A DNA stretch of 51,964 nt from NCBI GenBank assembly GCA_023451115.1, contig JAEXFV010000117.1, positions 1 to 51,964 on the forward strand, written 5' to 3'. This DNA is from Bacillota bacterium. GTDB taxonomy: Bacteria; Bacillota; Clostridia; Christensenellales; CAG-138. The translations under genes and the position numbers were made by a program. This document shows positions 43,063 through 51,632 of the stretch, in pieces (the stretch's first letter is position 1; each line of letters opens with the position of its first letter). The notes beneath the pieces were generated by a model. That model did not search any database. It was given only the letters and a program-made list of their open reading frames with translations, and was not told the origin of the DNA.

Positions 43063-44454
43063 TTATTCCAAGGAAGATTCCTTTTCTTTGCTGCCGCATG
43101 CCGAGGCGATTACCAGCCCGGATAAGGCAATCAACGCCATGACGTTAGGCAATACCATGAGCTGATTAAACATGTCCGTTAATTCCCAAACCAAATCGTT
43201 GGATAAGCAAGACCCTAGGAAAATAAAACCTATGGCCAAAATAGAGTAAATGAGATTACCCTTTTTCCCAAACAAATAATTCATATTAATGCGTCCGAAC
43301 AGGTTCAAACTGATAATGGTGGAGAAGGCAAAGAACAGCAGGCAAACCGCCACAAAGCCATTGCCCAGCCCTGCTCCTAACACGCTGGAAAAGGCTAACT
43401 GGGCCATATTGGTTTTCACTACTCCCTGGGCAGTTCCGCTTGCCAGGATACCGTTGCCAGCATAAAGGGTGGAAATGACCACGAGCGCCGTCATGGTAAG
43501 GACTACAAACGTGTCGATAAACACCCCAATCATAGCCACTACGCCTTGTTCATGTGGCGTTTTTACTTTTGCCATGGCATGGGCATGGGGGGTGGAACCC
43601 ATACCGGCCTCATTGGAAAACAGCCCCCGCTTTACGCCTTGGCTGATTGCAGTTTTTAGGGCGTATCCAATGCCCCCGCCAATAATAGCATTGGGAACAA
43701 AAGCATATTTGAAAATCATGCCGAATGTTTCCGGTATATACTGGATGCGGGCAATAAGAACCGCCAAACTGCCAATCAAATAGAATCCCGCCATAATGGG
43801 CACTAATTTTTCTGTAACCGAAGCAATGCGCTGCATGCCGCCAATGAAAATAAATGCTGCCAAAGCGGATACGATTAGGCCCATAACCCAGGTGGGGATA
43901 GAGAAAGCGTTATTGCAGGCTTCGCTGATGGAATTGGATTGCACCATGGAGCCCATAAATCCCAAAGCCAGGATAATGGCAACCGAGAAGAAGCCTGCCA
44001 GGATCTTGCCAAACCGGCCGTGGAACGCAGCTTTGATATAATAGACCGGGCCGCCTAAAATAGAACCGTCTTCACTTACTATGCGGGTTTTCTGAGCCAA
44101 TACGGCCTCGGAATAGATGGTTGCCATGCCGAAGAAGGCAATGACCCACATCCAGAAAATAGCGCCAGGGCCACCGATCAGGATTGCACCGCAAGCGCCC
44201 ACAATATTTCCTGTGCCAACTTGTGCTGCGATTGCAGTTGTCAACGCCTGGAAGGAAGTCATTCCTCCTTGGTGCTTTCCACCATGAAGGCTAAAACCGC
44301 GGAACATATGGCGCCAACCTTCTCTAAAGCAGCGTATCTGTACAAATTTCGTGCGGATGGTAAAGTAGACGCCCGCGCCTACCAACAGGAGGATTAGGAT
44401 ATAGTCCGAAAGGTAGGCATTGATGGTCTGTACGATTGTGAGCAGTGTATCCAT
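43063..44454 (-). CDS. AGCS-family alanine/glycine:cation symporter
   Basis: A 463-residue integral membrane transporter that takes up alanine or glycine with Na+ or H+. GTGNIVGACGAILIGGPGAIFWMW (about 83-106), FSNEAGMGSTPHAHAMA (about 290-306) and about ten hydrophobic segments are family features. ATG 44454 has AAGGAG six bases upstream; a longer open frame to 44598 runs back through the riboswitch and is not coding. A glycine riboswitch with a terminator precedes it, which argues for glycine as a relevant substrate. Confidence 0.94.
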   Translation of the reverse strand: MDTLLTIVQTINAYLSDYILILLLVGAGVYFTIRTKFVQIRCFREGWRHMFRGFSLHGGKHQGGMTSFQALTTAIAAQVGTGNIVGACGAILIGGPGAIFWMWVIAFFGMATIYSEAVLAQKTRIVSEDGSILGGPVYYIKAAFHGRFGKILAGFFSVAIILALGFMGSMVQSNSISEACNNAFSIPTWVMGLIVSALAAFIFIGGMQRIASVTEKLVPIMAGFYLIGSLAVLIARIQYIPETFGMIFKYAFVPNAIIGGGIGYALKTAISQGVKRGLFSNEAGMGSTPHAHAMAKVKTPHEQGVVAMIGVFIDTFVVLTMTALVVISTLYAGNGILASGTAQGVVKTNMAQLAFSSVLGAGLGNGFVAVCLLFFAFSTIISLNLFGRINMNYLFGKKGNLIYSILAIGFIFLGSCLSNDLVWELTDMFNQLMVLPNVMALIALSGLVIASACGSKEKESSLE

Positions 44455-44483
44455 AGTGTTCTCCTTTGCGTATATTTCGGAGC

Positions 44484-44516
44484 AAACAAAAACCGCTAGC
44501 ATTTTTGCCAGCAGCC
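44484..44516 (-). terminator. Terminator of the glycine riboswitch
   Basis: On the minus strand GCTGCTGGCA and TGCTAGCGGT form a 10-bp stem (three G-U pairs) with an AAAA loop followed by TTTTTG, between aptamer and start codon. Confidence 0.7.
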
Positions 44517-44567
44517 CTAGAGAAAAAGACAGTGCATACGCCATGCTTGTTGCTTTAAACTGTATCT

Positions 44568-44645
44568 GCTCTGTCCTTTTGCCTGAGAGATTCGGCAATC
44601 GCCTTGCACCTTCGGCACTCGTATAAACGAGATTCTCCAGAGTTT
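44568..44645 (-). promoter_or_regulatory. Glycine riboswitch (single complete aptamer)
   Basis: On the minus strand CTCTGGAGAATCTCG, GTGCCGAAGGTGCAAGGC and GAATCTCTCAGGCAAAAGGA, CAGAG match the conserved core and closing helix of the glycine aptamer. Only one full aptamer is seen; about 50 bases of structured leader (about 44646-44695) precede it and may be a remnant partner. Confidence 0.93.
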
Positions 44646-44709
44646 CCTCCCACTCCAGTTTCGGCGAACCGATCCTAGAAGTTTCAACGGAATCATTTAA
44701 TTTTATCTT

Positions 44710-44738
44710 ATTGAACCATGTTTTTTCGGGTTTGTCAA
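44710..44738 (-). promoter_or_regulatory. Promoter of the glycine riboswitch / AGCS gene
   Basis: On the minus strand perfect TTGACA (44733-44738), 17-base spacer, TTCAAT (44710-44715). Confidence 0.6.
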
Positions 44739-44763
44739 TGCGACGTTAAGAGGAAAGTGATGG

Positions 44764-45483
44764 TTACCAACTGATGTCAATCCCCGCCTTACGGGCCTGG
44801 GCATGCTGGTATTTTCGGGGCACCAGATAACATATGCCATCCTTCACCAGGCGATAGCCTGTTTGGCGAAAGGTGAAGGATACATGGCTTTGTATGCACT
44901 GCTCCCGTATCTGCAACACCCAGGCATAATCACATGGGCGTGCCTCTAATCCCGATTCGCCTCCCACTAACACTTCCTGCGCCCAGGGCCCCAGGTGCGG
45001 TTGGAGCTGCAAGGGGCCCAAAAGAGGCTCGCAAATGACGCTTTTGTACCGGATGGGTAGTTGGCGAAAAAACGGCAGCCTTTCATCCACAGCCAGCTGA
45101 TTTTCCATGGTGCAACAAATATGCACATTTTCGTAGCCATTGCCCCAATCTGGCGGGATGCATTCATAAAATCGGAGGATGCGTTTCGTAATAAAAAGAA
45201 AACGGCAATCCCTGCGTTCCCGGATTATGGCCCAAGCCTCCGGACGCCAGGGGTCCGCGTCTTCCAGAAAAAAGTCGGATGTAAAGCAAGTCCATACCAT
45301 AGAGCCGGGAGGGAGCTGATAATCGCCGGTTTTTTTACTTTTGCGCACCGGTAGGTTAAAATCCCCCGTTTTGCGTACCAGGCTGGCATCCCGCTGGTAT
45401 TTTTCATCCATGCGATAGACATAACAGTGTGCGCAGCCTTGAGAATATTTATGGCAACCGTGCCAGGGGTTCCAACTGGCCAT
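44764..45483 (-). CDS. DUF5131 (phage Gp37/Gp68-like) protein
   Basis: A 239-residue protein of the DUF5131 family. The opening MASWNPWHGCHKYSQGCAHC (Cys at about 10, 17 and 20) is the conserved cysteine cluster of this family and recalls a radical-SAM-type CxxC arrangement, though the function is unknown. WTCFTSDFFLED, RFLFITKRILRF, VHICCTMENQ and VLVGGESG are further conserved blocks. ATG 45483 follows GAGGGAG by seven bases. It starts four bases after the stop of the membrane LuxR gene, so it is the third gene of that operon. Confidence 0.85.
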   Translation of the reverse strand: MASWNPWHGCHKYSQGCAHCYVYRMDEKYQRDASLVRKTGDFNLPVRKSKKTGDYQLPPGSMVWTCFTSDFFLEDADPWRPEAWAIIRERRDCRFLFITKRILRFYECIPPDWGNGYENVHICCTMENQLAVDERLPFFRQLPIRYKSVICEPLLGPLQLQPHLGPWAQEVLVGGESGLEARPCDYAWVLQIREQCIQSHVSFTFRQTGYRLVKDGICYLVPRKYQHAQARKAGIDISW

Positions 45484-45487
45484 GGAA

Positions 45488-47134
45488 TTACTCCCTCTTT
45501 TCTCGCTGCTGTGCGTCTTCCATCTGCTGCACATATGCCATAAGCTCCTTACGGGAAGATACGTTGAGCTTGGCATAGATCCGGCGGTTATGCGTTTTAA
45601 TTGTATTGATACTCAGACAAAGAATTTCAGTAATTTCCTTGGCAGTATGTCCTTCCATATACAAATCGAACACTGCCCGCTCGGCCATGGAAAGCGTTTT
45701 CACGTTTTGAAGAAACGTTTGGTATTGATCGGCCACAAATGGGGACGCCTCTGCACATTCGCTGATAGGAGGTGCATCATCCTGCCGGGAAAGAAATTCG
45801 ATTAAATCGTCGATTTCCGGAATACGGGTGCGGGGCAGCTCGGAAAGGTCCTGGGATTTTACCAAGGACAGCGCCCGGACCACAGGAGAAATATAACGTT
45901 TGCTCAAAACCACAGCCCCAATGACGCTGAGCAGCATCAATATCCCCAATAAACCGATGAGCTTCCATCGGTTTGCCGCCAGCTGGCCAAATAAATCCTG
46001 CTGGGGCAGCAACAGCGTCAACATCCGGTTATTGGAAGCGAAGGGGGAGTCAGCGGGATATAAGGTGATAGGTATATGGAGCCCGGCATACATCTCGCCG
46101 TTATCCGCCTCATAAGCATAAAAATCCCCATCAGCTTTAAGCGTTAGATCCGTATTTTTTAAAGGGGCATAGAGCCCTCTGTTTCCTGCAAAAACCCCTT
46201 GAGAAGCGATAATGGAAAGCCCCTGCACAGGAGAAAAGGCATAGAAAAGATTGGGGTAAGACTGGTTTTGCGCAGAATATGACATTTTAAACAGCATCGC
46301 GCTAATCTCGAAGCCGCAAACGCCCAGGGCACTACCGTCGCTGGCAATCAACGGAACGCTGCAAAGCAGCACGTCCTCGCTTGTGCCGCAAACCATAGTG
46401 GCAGCGCTCCAGTAGTATAACCGGGAAAGTGGGAGGGTTGTTTGCTGGGCAGTTTCCAAAGGCGTATAAAAATAATCCGCATCGGTTACATCGAATTCCT
46501 GGGTCCATTGGGATTGCAGCCGTATACTATTGTCACGGGCCAAGCTGGCTGGCCCTCTCTGCAAGTGGATGTAGGGGGAACTGTCGCTGATAATATTGGG
46601 TTCCAGGTTTTTAAAATAGAGCCCGGCGCGGGAAGTGTGAGCGTTCTCCAGTGCTGGGTTGATGGTGGCGTTCAAAATCAGAAATACGCCGCTGCTTTTT
46701 ACGCGGCTCAACCCGGCCAAAAGGTGGGGAAAAGCATCGGCTAAAAGGGAGTCCAGGCACTCAGGATGCTGCGCCAGTTCGGCTGGCACCACTCCTGCGT
46801 CCCCCAAACTCCGCTCAAGTACTTCCCCCAGGCTTTCACTCAAAGCCACACTTTGTACCGAAACCGTACCAAAGTCCTGATACACGCTCTGGGCGGTGTG
46901 GGAAAGCTCGTTGCTTAACAGTTGCTTTTGGGCGCTGTGATCTGCATAAAACACGCCGGTTGCTAACAACACCATAAAAATGCCCAGCATGATGATGACT
47001 AAAAATAACAGGAAAAAACCAAACAGGCGCACTTGCATCGTCGTGCCCGCTTGATTGATTTTCTTAAGCCCTGCCCAAAAAGCCGATAATGGCCGTTGCA
47101 TGGCGGGCGCTTCATGGCGCAAAGGAGAAGTCAT
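45488..47134 (-). CDS. Membrane-spanning LuxR-type regulator with extracellular sensor
   Basis: A 548-residue protein with membrane segments at about residues 35-58 (VRLFGFFLLFLVIIMLGIFMVLL) and about 391-411 (LIGLLGILMLLSVIGAVVLS) enclosing a ~330-residue extracellular domain resembling a Cache-type ligand sensor. A cytoplasmic linker follows, then a LuxR helix-turn-helix (about 481-545: LSMAERAVFDLYMEGHTAKEITEILCLSINTIKTHNRRIY). There is no kinase or receiver domain, so sensing and DNA binding are in one polypeptide. Its ATG overlaps the stop of the solute-binding gene by four bases (ATGA) and it is followed closely by the DUF5131 gene. Likely targets are unknown; no transporter permease is nearby. 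Confidence 0.87.
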   Translation of the reverse strand: MTSPLRHEAPAMQRPLSAFWAGLKKINQAGTTMQVRLFGFFLLFLVIIMLGIFMVLLATGVFYADHSAQKQLLSNELSHTAQSVYQDFGTVSVQSVALSESLGEVLERSLGDAGVVPAELAQHPECLDSLLADAFPHLLAGLSRVKSSGVFLILNATINPALENAHTSRAGLYFKNLEPNIISDSSPYIHLQRGPASLARDNSIRLQSQWTQEFDVTDADYFYTPLETAQQTTLPLSRLYYWSAATMVCGTSEDVLLCSVPLIASDGSALGVCGFEISAMLFKMSYSAQNQSYPNLFYAFSPVQGLSIIASQGVFAGNRGLYAPLKNTDLTLKADGDFYAYEADNGEMYAGLHIPITLYPADSPFASNNRMLTLLLPQQDLFGQLAANRWKLIGLLGILMLLSVIGAVVLSKRYISPVVRALSLVKSQDLSELPRTRIPEIDDLIEFLSRQDDAPPISECAEASPFVADQYQTFLQNVKTLSMAERAVFDLYMEGHTAKEITEILCLSINTIKTHNRRIYAKLNVSSRKELMAYVQQMEDAQQREKRE

Positions 47135-48531
47135 GATTGAGCACTCCGCAGGGCCTGCTTGGTAAGGGAGAGCTGGGTATCCAATACGGCTTGCTGGTAG
47201 CCACTGGCCTGGTACGCTTCCCTCGCCGATAGGATGCAGGCCTGCAACTGCTTTTGATAGGCGCTGTCCAGATCATGAAAGCCATCAAAAGTTGGAGGAA
47301 TATAGAAATCATAATCCGCGTACATAGTGGTAGCCGCTGTCAGAAGTTTTTTAATATTCTGATTTTCAACAGCATCAATTTCCTGCTGCATACTTTCCCC
47401 AAAGGCGGCGATGGTCACAGGGAGATACCCTGTGGAAGAGATAAATTTCATATTCTGTTCCGGCGCGGTAAACCATTTTAAAAAAGTAGCGGCTGCAAGT
47501 TCCTTTTCCGGAGTAGAGCGGGTGATGCACATGCCGCTGCCACGCTGTATTGCCACTTTTTTACCGCCCTCAAATACAGGGTAAGGTAATATGGTATAGG
47601 TTACCTCTTCCGTTGTATTGTCCGCATAAGTGATGCTGTCCCCATAAAATAGAATACCGGCTGTTGATCCGGTGGAACAGATAATTTCCCCCGTTTTTGA
47701 TAATTCGGAGGAGTAACTATCGGCGATCACAATCGCACCTTTTGCAGCTGCATAAAATAACGGATCAAATACCCGGGAAAAAACGGGGGAGTCATAGTCT
47801 ATAGAGGCGTCCTGAATGAGGGAAGCGCCCAGCTGCGCCATTCCCACCTGGGCGATGTTGAACCAGGAATCGGGCATATAAAAAGCCTTTCCATCTCCCG
47901 GGATATCCGGCGTTTGCGCGTCCGCCCAGTCATAATAGGTAACGGCGGCTTGCGCCAGCCCTTCGAAAGTGGAGAGCTGCTCCAATGTTGCGCCGGTTTC
48001 TGCGGCAAAACGATCAAATAAAGTTTGATTGAGGAACAATACTTCGGTGGATTTTGCAAAAGGAAACACATACAGCCCGCCGTCTGCCAAGCGGCCTTCC
48101 TCAACGAAACGGGGAAGATAGGCGGAGAGCTCCTCCCGGGTAAACGCTTCGTCCAAATTCACCAAAAGGCCCTTTTGCTGCAATGTAAGGGCTGTATTGG
48201 GATAACAAGTGGTTATGTCAGGAAGCACAGGAGCGCCGGGATCACCGTTAGCGGCCATGGTGAGCTTTTCCTGCAAAATAGCTGACCCGGAAACGGAAGT
48301 TACGTTTAACTGGATGCCGGTTTCTTTCCCTAGGGTGCTGTTAAATTCGTCTACCAGCTCATCCATGGTGGCAAGCATTTGGCCACCAAAGTTGTGCCAG
48401 AGGGTGATGGTTACCGGATTTTTAGGATCAAGCCCCGCTTTCTTTTGGCATCCGCACAACAACATGCCACATATCAACCCGATGCAGGTGAAAAGGGAAA
48501 ATAGGCGATAAACAGTGCCTTTTTTATACAA
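47131..48531 (-). CDS. Family 1 extracellular solute-binding lipoprotein
   Basis: A 466-residue lipoprotein of the ABC sugar/peptide-type binding-protein family. The signal peptide ends in a lipobox LLCGCQKK (Cys about residue 28); PVTITLWHNFGGQMLATMDELVDEFN (about 40-65) is the usual N-terminal lobe. Start: TTG at 48531, nine bases after GGAGG; no ATG is available at that position. It is the first gene of an operon whose second gene is a membrane LuxR sensor, translationally coupled, and no permease or ATPase gene is adjacent. It may therefore present a ligand to the sensor rather than feed a transporter; this is inference. The ligand is unknown. Confidence 0.88.
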   Translation of the reverse strand: MYKKGTVYRLFSLFTCIGLICGMLLCGCQKKAGLDPKNPVTITLWHNFGGQMLATMDELVDEFNSTLGKETGIQLNVTSVSGSAILQEKLTMAANGDPGAPVLPDITTCYPNTALTLQQKGLLVNLDEAFTREELSAYLPRFVEEGRLADGGLYVFPFAKSTEVLFLNQTLFDRFAAETGATLEQLSTFEGLAQAAVTYYDWADAQTPDIPGDGKAFYMPDSWFNIAQVGMAQLGASLIQDASIDYDSPVFSRVFDPLFYAAAKGAIVIADSYSSELSKTGEIICSTGSTAGILFYGDSITYADNTTEEVTYTILPYPVFEGGKKVAIQRGSGMCITRSTPEKELAAATFLKWFTAPEQNMKFISSTGYLPVTIAAFGESMQQEIDAVENQNIKKLLTAATTMYADYDFYIPPTFDGFHDLDSAYQKQLQACILSAREAYQASGYQQAVLDTQLSLTKQALRSAQS

Positions 48532-48550
48532 TGCCAGCTTCCTCCAAATG

Positions 48551-48577
48551 AAAAATCACCCCAAAAATCACCCCTGC
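48551..48577 (-). repeat. Tandem 12-base repeat in the solute-binding gene leader
   Basis: On the minus strand GGGGTGATTTTT occurs twice in a row, just upstream of the Shine-Dalgarno site of the solute-binding lipoprotein gene. It could be a regulator half-site pair or a chance duplication. Confidence 0.6.
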
Positions 48578-48705
48578 AGAGTGCTTACAACCCGTTGAAC
48601 ATACGCTATACTCAAAATAGTTAATCTCCATTATTCATTGTACCGTTTCACATCCGGATCGTCAACGGGCCCATATGTTGTAGACCAGGTGGGAGAGGTA
48701 AAAAG

Positions 48706-49065
48706 ATGTTTGCCAAGCGATATAAAATCCAGATGACGCACAAAGGTACACGGTATCTTTTTTATTGCGATTTATGTAATGCGTGCTGTGCGGTGGATGC
48801 TTTATTACAAAGTGGCCCGGAAAAAGCATGGAGGCAAGCGAGAAGCCATTTTAACCGTTGTCACCGGTGTGGAAGGTGGGTATGCGACAATCACTATGAC
48901 GAAAGCGTAATGCTCTGCTGCCCTTGCGCTGCGTTGCAGTTGCGGGAGGCCCAAGCGGCCTGGGGTTATCGCACGTCCCATTGTGAATGCTGCGGCGCTA
49001 CGCTTCAGGAGAAAGATCTTTTTTGCCGGGTATGCGGTAAGCCTATAGCAGGCAAGGGGGCGTGA
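48706..49065 (+). CDS. Cysteine-rich zinc-ribbon protein 1
   Basis: A 119-residue protein with several CxxC pairs: FYCDLCNACC (about 19-28), RCHRCGRWVCDNHYDESVM (about 51-69), CCPCA, CECCGATL and CRVCGKPI. The first part (YCDxC ... HF.RC..C..WVCD..Y ... CxxCA) is shared with the gene at 49967, so the two are paralogues; the end is a generic zinc ribbon. No signal peptide or membrane segment. Function is unknown. It opens a run of six zinc-ribbon genes on the plus strand, divergent from the solute-binding operon. GGGAGAGG precedes the ATG. Confidence 0.82.
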   Translation: MFAKRYKIQMTHKGTRYLFYCDLCNACCAVDALLQSGPEKAWRQARSHFNRCHRCGRWVCDNHYDESVMLCCPCAALQLREAQAAWGYRTSHCECCGATLQEKDLFCRVCGKPIAGKGA

Positions 49066-49121
49066 TGCTTTCGTAATGGATGAACAGCCATACACAACAA
49101 TCACTGTTTAGGAGGCAAACA

Positions 49122-49595
49122 ATGGCAAATGATTTATTTGGCGGATTAGGTGGTTTTATGAAGGGACTCTCCAGCTTTATGCCACAGGATGACCCTAACG
49201 TCCAGTTACTCAATGCCCAAACGGAATTATCGGACTTGATAAAAAGGGAAGCAGAATTATATGCCCAGATTGGGAAAAGAGCGATGGAAGTAGATCCAGG
49301 CCGATATGTAGAGTTTGGAGACCAATTACGGCTGGTGCAATCCAATATTGCCGCAGCCCAATCCAAGCTCAACCAGCTTAAAAATGAAAAAGAGGCGAAA
49401 GAAAAGGCGGAAAAGGAAGAACGGGATAATCGTACTTGCCCGGAGTGCGGTCATGAAAACCCGGAAGGCGTAAAGTTCTGCCAGGAATGCGGCACAAAGG
49501 TGGGAGGAACCGAAAAATGCTTCTGTGGCGCGTGCGGCGCGGAAAATCCCAGAGGAACCAAGTTTTGCGGCGAATGCGGCAATAAATTACTGTAA
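49122..49595 (+). CDS. Coiled-coil zinc-ribbon protein 2
   Basis: A 157-residue protein. The N-terminus (MANDLFGGLGGFMKGLSSFM) is short and amphipathic. Residues about 30-110 form a charged helical, probably coiled-coil stretch (QLLNAQTELSDLIKREAELY ... QSKLNQLKNEKEAKEKAEK). Two C-terminal zinc ribbons follow (CPECGHENPEGVKFCQECG and CGACGAENPRGTKFCGECG). ATG 49122 has AGGAGG seven bases upstream. Function unknown; the helical part suggests oligomerisation and the ribbons suggest a protein or nucleic-acid partner. Confidence 0.84.
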   Translation: MANDLFGGLGGFMKGLSSFMPQDDPNVQLLNAQTELSDLIKREAELYAQIGKRAMEVDPGRYVEFGDQLRLVQSNIAAAQSKLNQLKNEKEAKEKAEKEERDNRTCPECGHENPEGVKFCQECGTKVGGTEKCFCGACGAENPRGTKFCGECGNKLL

Positions 49596-49618
49596 ATTGC
49601 CTAAAAAGGAGGGAGCCT

Positions 49619-49951
49619 ATGGCCAGCTACAAACAGTCTTGTATCCACTGTGGCACATTACTGGATCGGGATGCGCGGTTTTGCCCCCGTTGTGGAAGCG
49701 GGAGCCCGTTTGGGTATCTGTGCCCCAATTGCCTGAGGCCCATAGAAAAAGGGAATGCCCTGTGCGCTGGATGCGGCAGACCTCTGTATACCAGCTGCCC
49801 AACCTGTGGCGGCATGACGTTTGTACAGGAAGCTTGCGAACAATGCGGCGCCAGCCTCATGGCGCCTTGCTCCAATAAGCGTTGCGGTGTGCTGCAGTTT
49901 TTTGAAAACACAAAATGCACTGCCTGCGGCAAAAAGATAAAAGCAAAATAA
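49619..49951 (+). CDS. Zinc-ribbon protein 3
   Basis: A 110-residue protein made almost entirely of zinc-binding knuckles: CIHCG ... CPRCG, CPNCL ... CAGCG, CPTCG ... CEQCG, CSNKRC ... CTACG. No other domain, membrane segment or signal is seen. AAGGAGGGAGCCT precedes the ATG. It lies 23 bases after gene 2 and 15 bases before gene 4. Function unknown. Confidence 0.84.
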   Translation: MASYKQSCIHCGTLLDRDARFCPRCGSGSPFGYLCPNCLRPIEKGNALCAGCGRPLYTSCPTCGGMTFVQEACEQCGASLMAPCSNKRCGVLQFFENTKCTACGKKIKAK

Positions 49952-49966
49952 GAGGTGGAAGAAGCC

Positions 49967-50731
49967 ATGTTAAAAGCGTTTACCAGAAATTATAGTGACG
50001 ATTCTACAGAGGCCGGTTTTCAATTTACATTTTATTGCGATATTTGCTCAGACGGATATAAATCCTCCTTTATTCAGTCCGAAACCTATAAAAAGCGCAA
50101 AGGGCTTCGGGGTATTTCGCAAGGAATTAACATTGTAGGGAGCTTGATTGGAGGAGCGGCAAGCAACTTTGGCTCATCGGTAGCAAGAGGCGGGGATGTG
50201 CTGGCAGACCGGTTTGAGGAGCGTAGCCCCGAATGGATGAAGGAACACGAACAGGCTTTTGAGCGTGCGCAGAATGAAGCGCAACAGCATTTCCACCGCT
50301 GCCATAGTTGTCATAAGTGGGTTTGCGATGCGGATTATAACGAAGATGAGGGTTTATGCGTTGAGTGTGCGCCGCGGCAGGATATTTATGTTGCCAAAGC
50401 CCGTTCTGAGGCAATGCGCCGTAACATCGATGAAAAGGCAGAAACGGCTACTGTTTGGAAAGGTGAGGTGGAATATAAAACCACAGTTTGCCCTGTATGC
50501 GGTAAACCTGCCGGTACAGCAAAATTCTGCAACAACTGTGGCGCATCCCTGGCTCGCCCCACCTGCCCCAACTGCGGTGCACAAATGTCGCCAGGCGTTA
50601 AGTTTTGTAACGAGTGCGGCTCCCCCATGCGTGCAGCCGCTCCCCAGCGGCCTGCCCGTTGCTCCCGCTGTGGTGCAGAACTGGTGCCGGGCATAAAGTT
50701 TTGCGGCGAATGTGGCGCCAGGGTTGAGTAA
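49967..50731 (+). CDS. Cysteine-rich zinc-ribbon protein 4 (paralogue of protein 1)
   Basis: A 254-residue protein. The N-terminal FYCDICSDGYK ... HFHRCHSCHKWVCDADYNEDEGL ... CVECAPR (about 23-135) is a longer version of the domain in the gene at 48706, with a glycine-rich insert (GIVGSLIGGAASNFGSSVA-like) in between that could contact a membrane. Three zinc ribbons end the protein (CPVCG ... CNNCG, CPNCG ... CNECG, CSRCG ... CGECG). ATG 49967 is used; a GTG at 49955 would precede it but lies on the AGAGGTGG ribosome site. Function unknown. Confidence 0.83.
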   Translation: MLKAFTRNYSDDSTEAGFQFTFYCDICSDGYKSSFIQSETYKKRKGLRGISQGINIVGSLIGGAASNFGSSVARGGDVLADRFEERSPEWMKEHEQAFERAQNEAQQHFHRCHSCHKWVCDADYNEDEGLCVECAPRQDIYVAKARSEAMRRNIDEKAETATVWKGEVEYKTTVCPVCGKPAGTAKFCNNCGASLARPTCPNCGAQMSPGVKFCNECGSPMRAAAPQRPARCSRCGAELVPGIKFCGECGARVE

Positions 50732-50805
50732 AGAAACCGGTTGCTTATATGGCGACAACGAACGTTACACACAACTCACTGCTGAAAAAACAAAAGGAGG
50801 ATGTT

Positions 50806-51579
50806 ATGCCATTTTGCAACCAGTGTGGCAGCCAGGTGCCGGAGGAAGTGCGTTTTTGTACAGAATGCGGCGCGCCAATGGATGCCAAGGAAAATGCGAG
50901 AGAGAAACGGGAGGCTGAGTTTTCAGGGCAGCCTGCGTCGTATCCTCCGCAACAGACCTATGCCCCGGCTCAACCATATCAGCAGCCTTATGTACAGACA
51001 CAGGCAATAACGGGCGCAAACACCGGTTATGGCGCCCAACCGGCTTATGTGCCACAGCCCGGCCATGGGCCTGCAGCATCCAAAGCACCCAAAGCCCGTA
51101 AGGACGGTATAAACGCCATGGGCGTAGGCGCTTATTTAGGGACGCTGTTATTGATGATGATCCCGCTGGTAGGCTTCATCCTTACGATTGTATGGGCCTG
51201 CGGGGGCACCAGCAATCTTAATAAACGTAACCTGGCCAGAGCTTACTTAATCCTGATGCTGATCATGCTGGTGATTAGCGCGTGCTTCTATTTTGCAGTG
51301 CGGGGGTTAATTGGCTCAGCCCTTGCAGAACTGGAGCTGCTAAGTGGATATAGCGGTTTTTTCCAAGAAGATGGCTTGGAAAGTAAAGTGCCCACGATGA
51401 ATGACAATGACGATTATGGCTTTCACAGCAGCGATCAAAGCGGTAGCAATCTTGAGGAGGACTCTCCTGGTGCAGAGGGAAACGAGCTGGATTATTTGGA
51501 AGATATTCAGGCTACCAGCGAGGATATGAAAGCGTTGCAGGATTTGTTGAACGCATTAAACGGCCTGCAAAATGAATAG
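50806..51579 (+). CDS. Zinc-ribbon membrane protein 5
   Basis: A 257-residue protein with one N-terminal zinc ribbon (MPFCNQCGSQ ... CTECGAPM, about 1-26), a Gln/Pro/Tyr-rich linker, two membrane segments (about 122-147, LGTLLLMMIPLVGFILTIVWACG, and about 158-178, AYLILMLIMLVISACFYFAV) and an acidic C-terminal tail. AAGGAGG precedes ATG 50806; the frame is open to 50749 but without a site. It is anchored in the membrane with the ribbon probably cytoplasmic. Function unknown. Confidence 0.85.
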   Translation: MPFCNQCGSQVPEEVRFCTECGAPMDAKENAREKREAEFSGQPASYPPQQTYAPAQPYQQPYVQTQAITGANTGYGAQPAYVPQPGHGPAASKAPKARKDGINAMGVGAYLGTLLLMMIPLVGFILTIVWACGGTSNLNKRNLARAYLILMLIMLVISACFYFAVRGLIGSALAELELLSGYSGFFQEDGLESKVPTMNDNDDYGFHSSDQSGSNLEEDSPGAEGNELDYLEDIQATSEDMKALQDLLNALNGLQNE

Positions 51580-51632
51580 GGTTTTCCATTATTAAAACAG
51601 TGAGGATATAACAAATTTAGGAGGTAAAGAAG

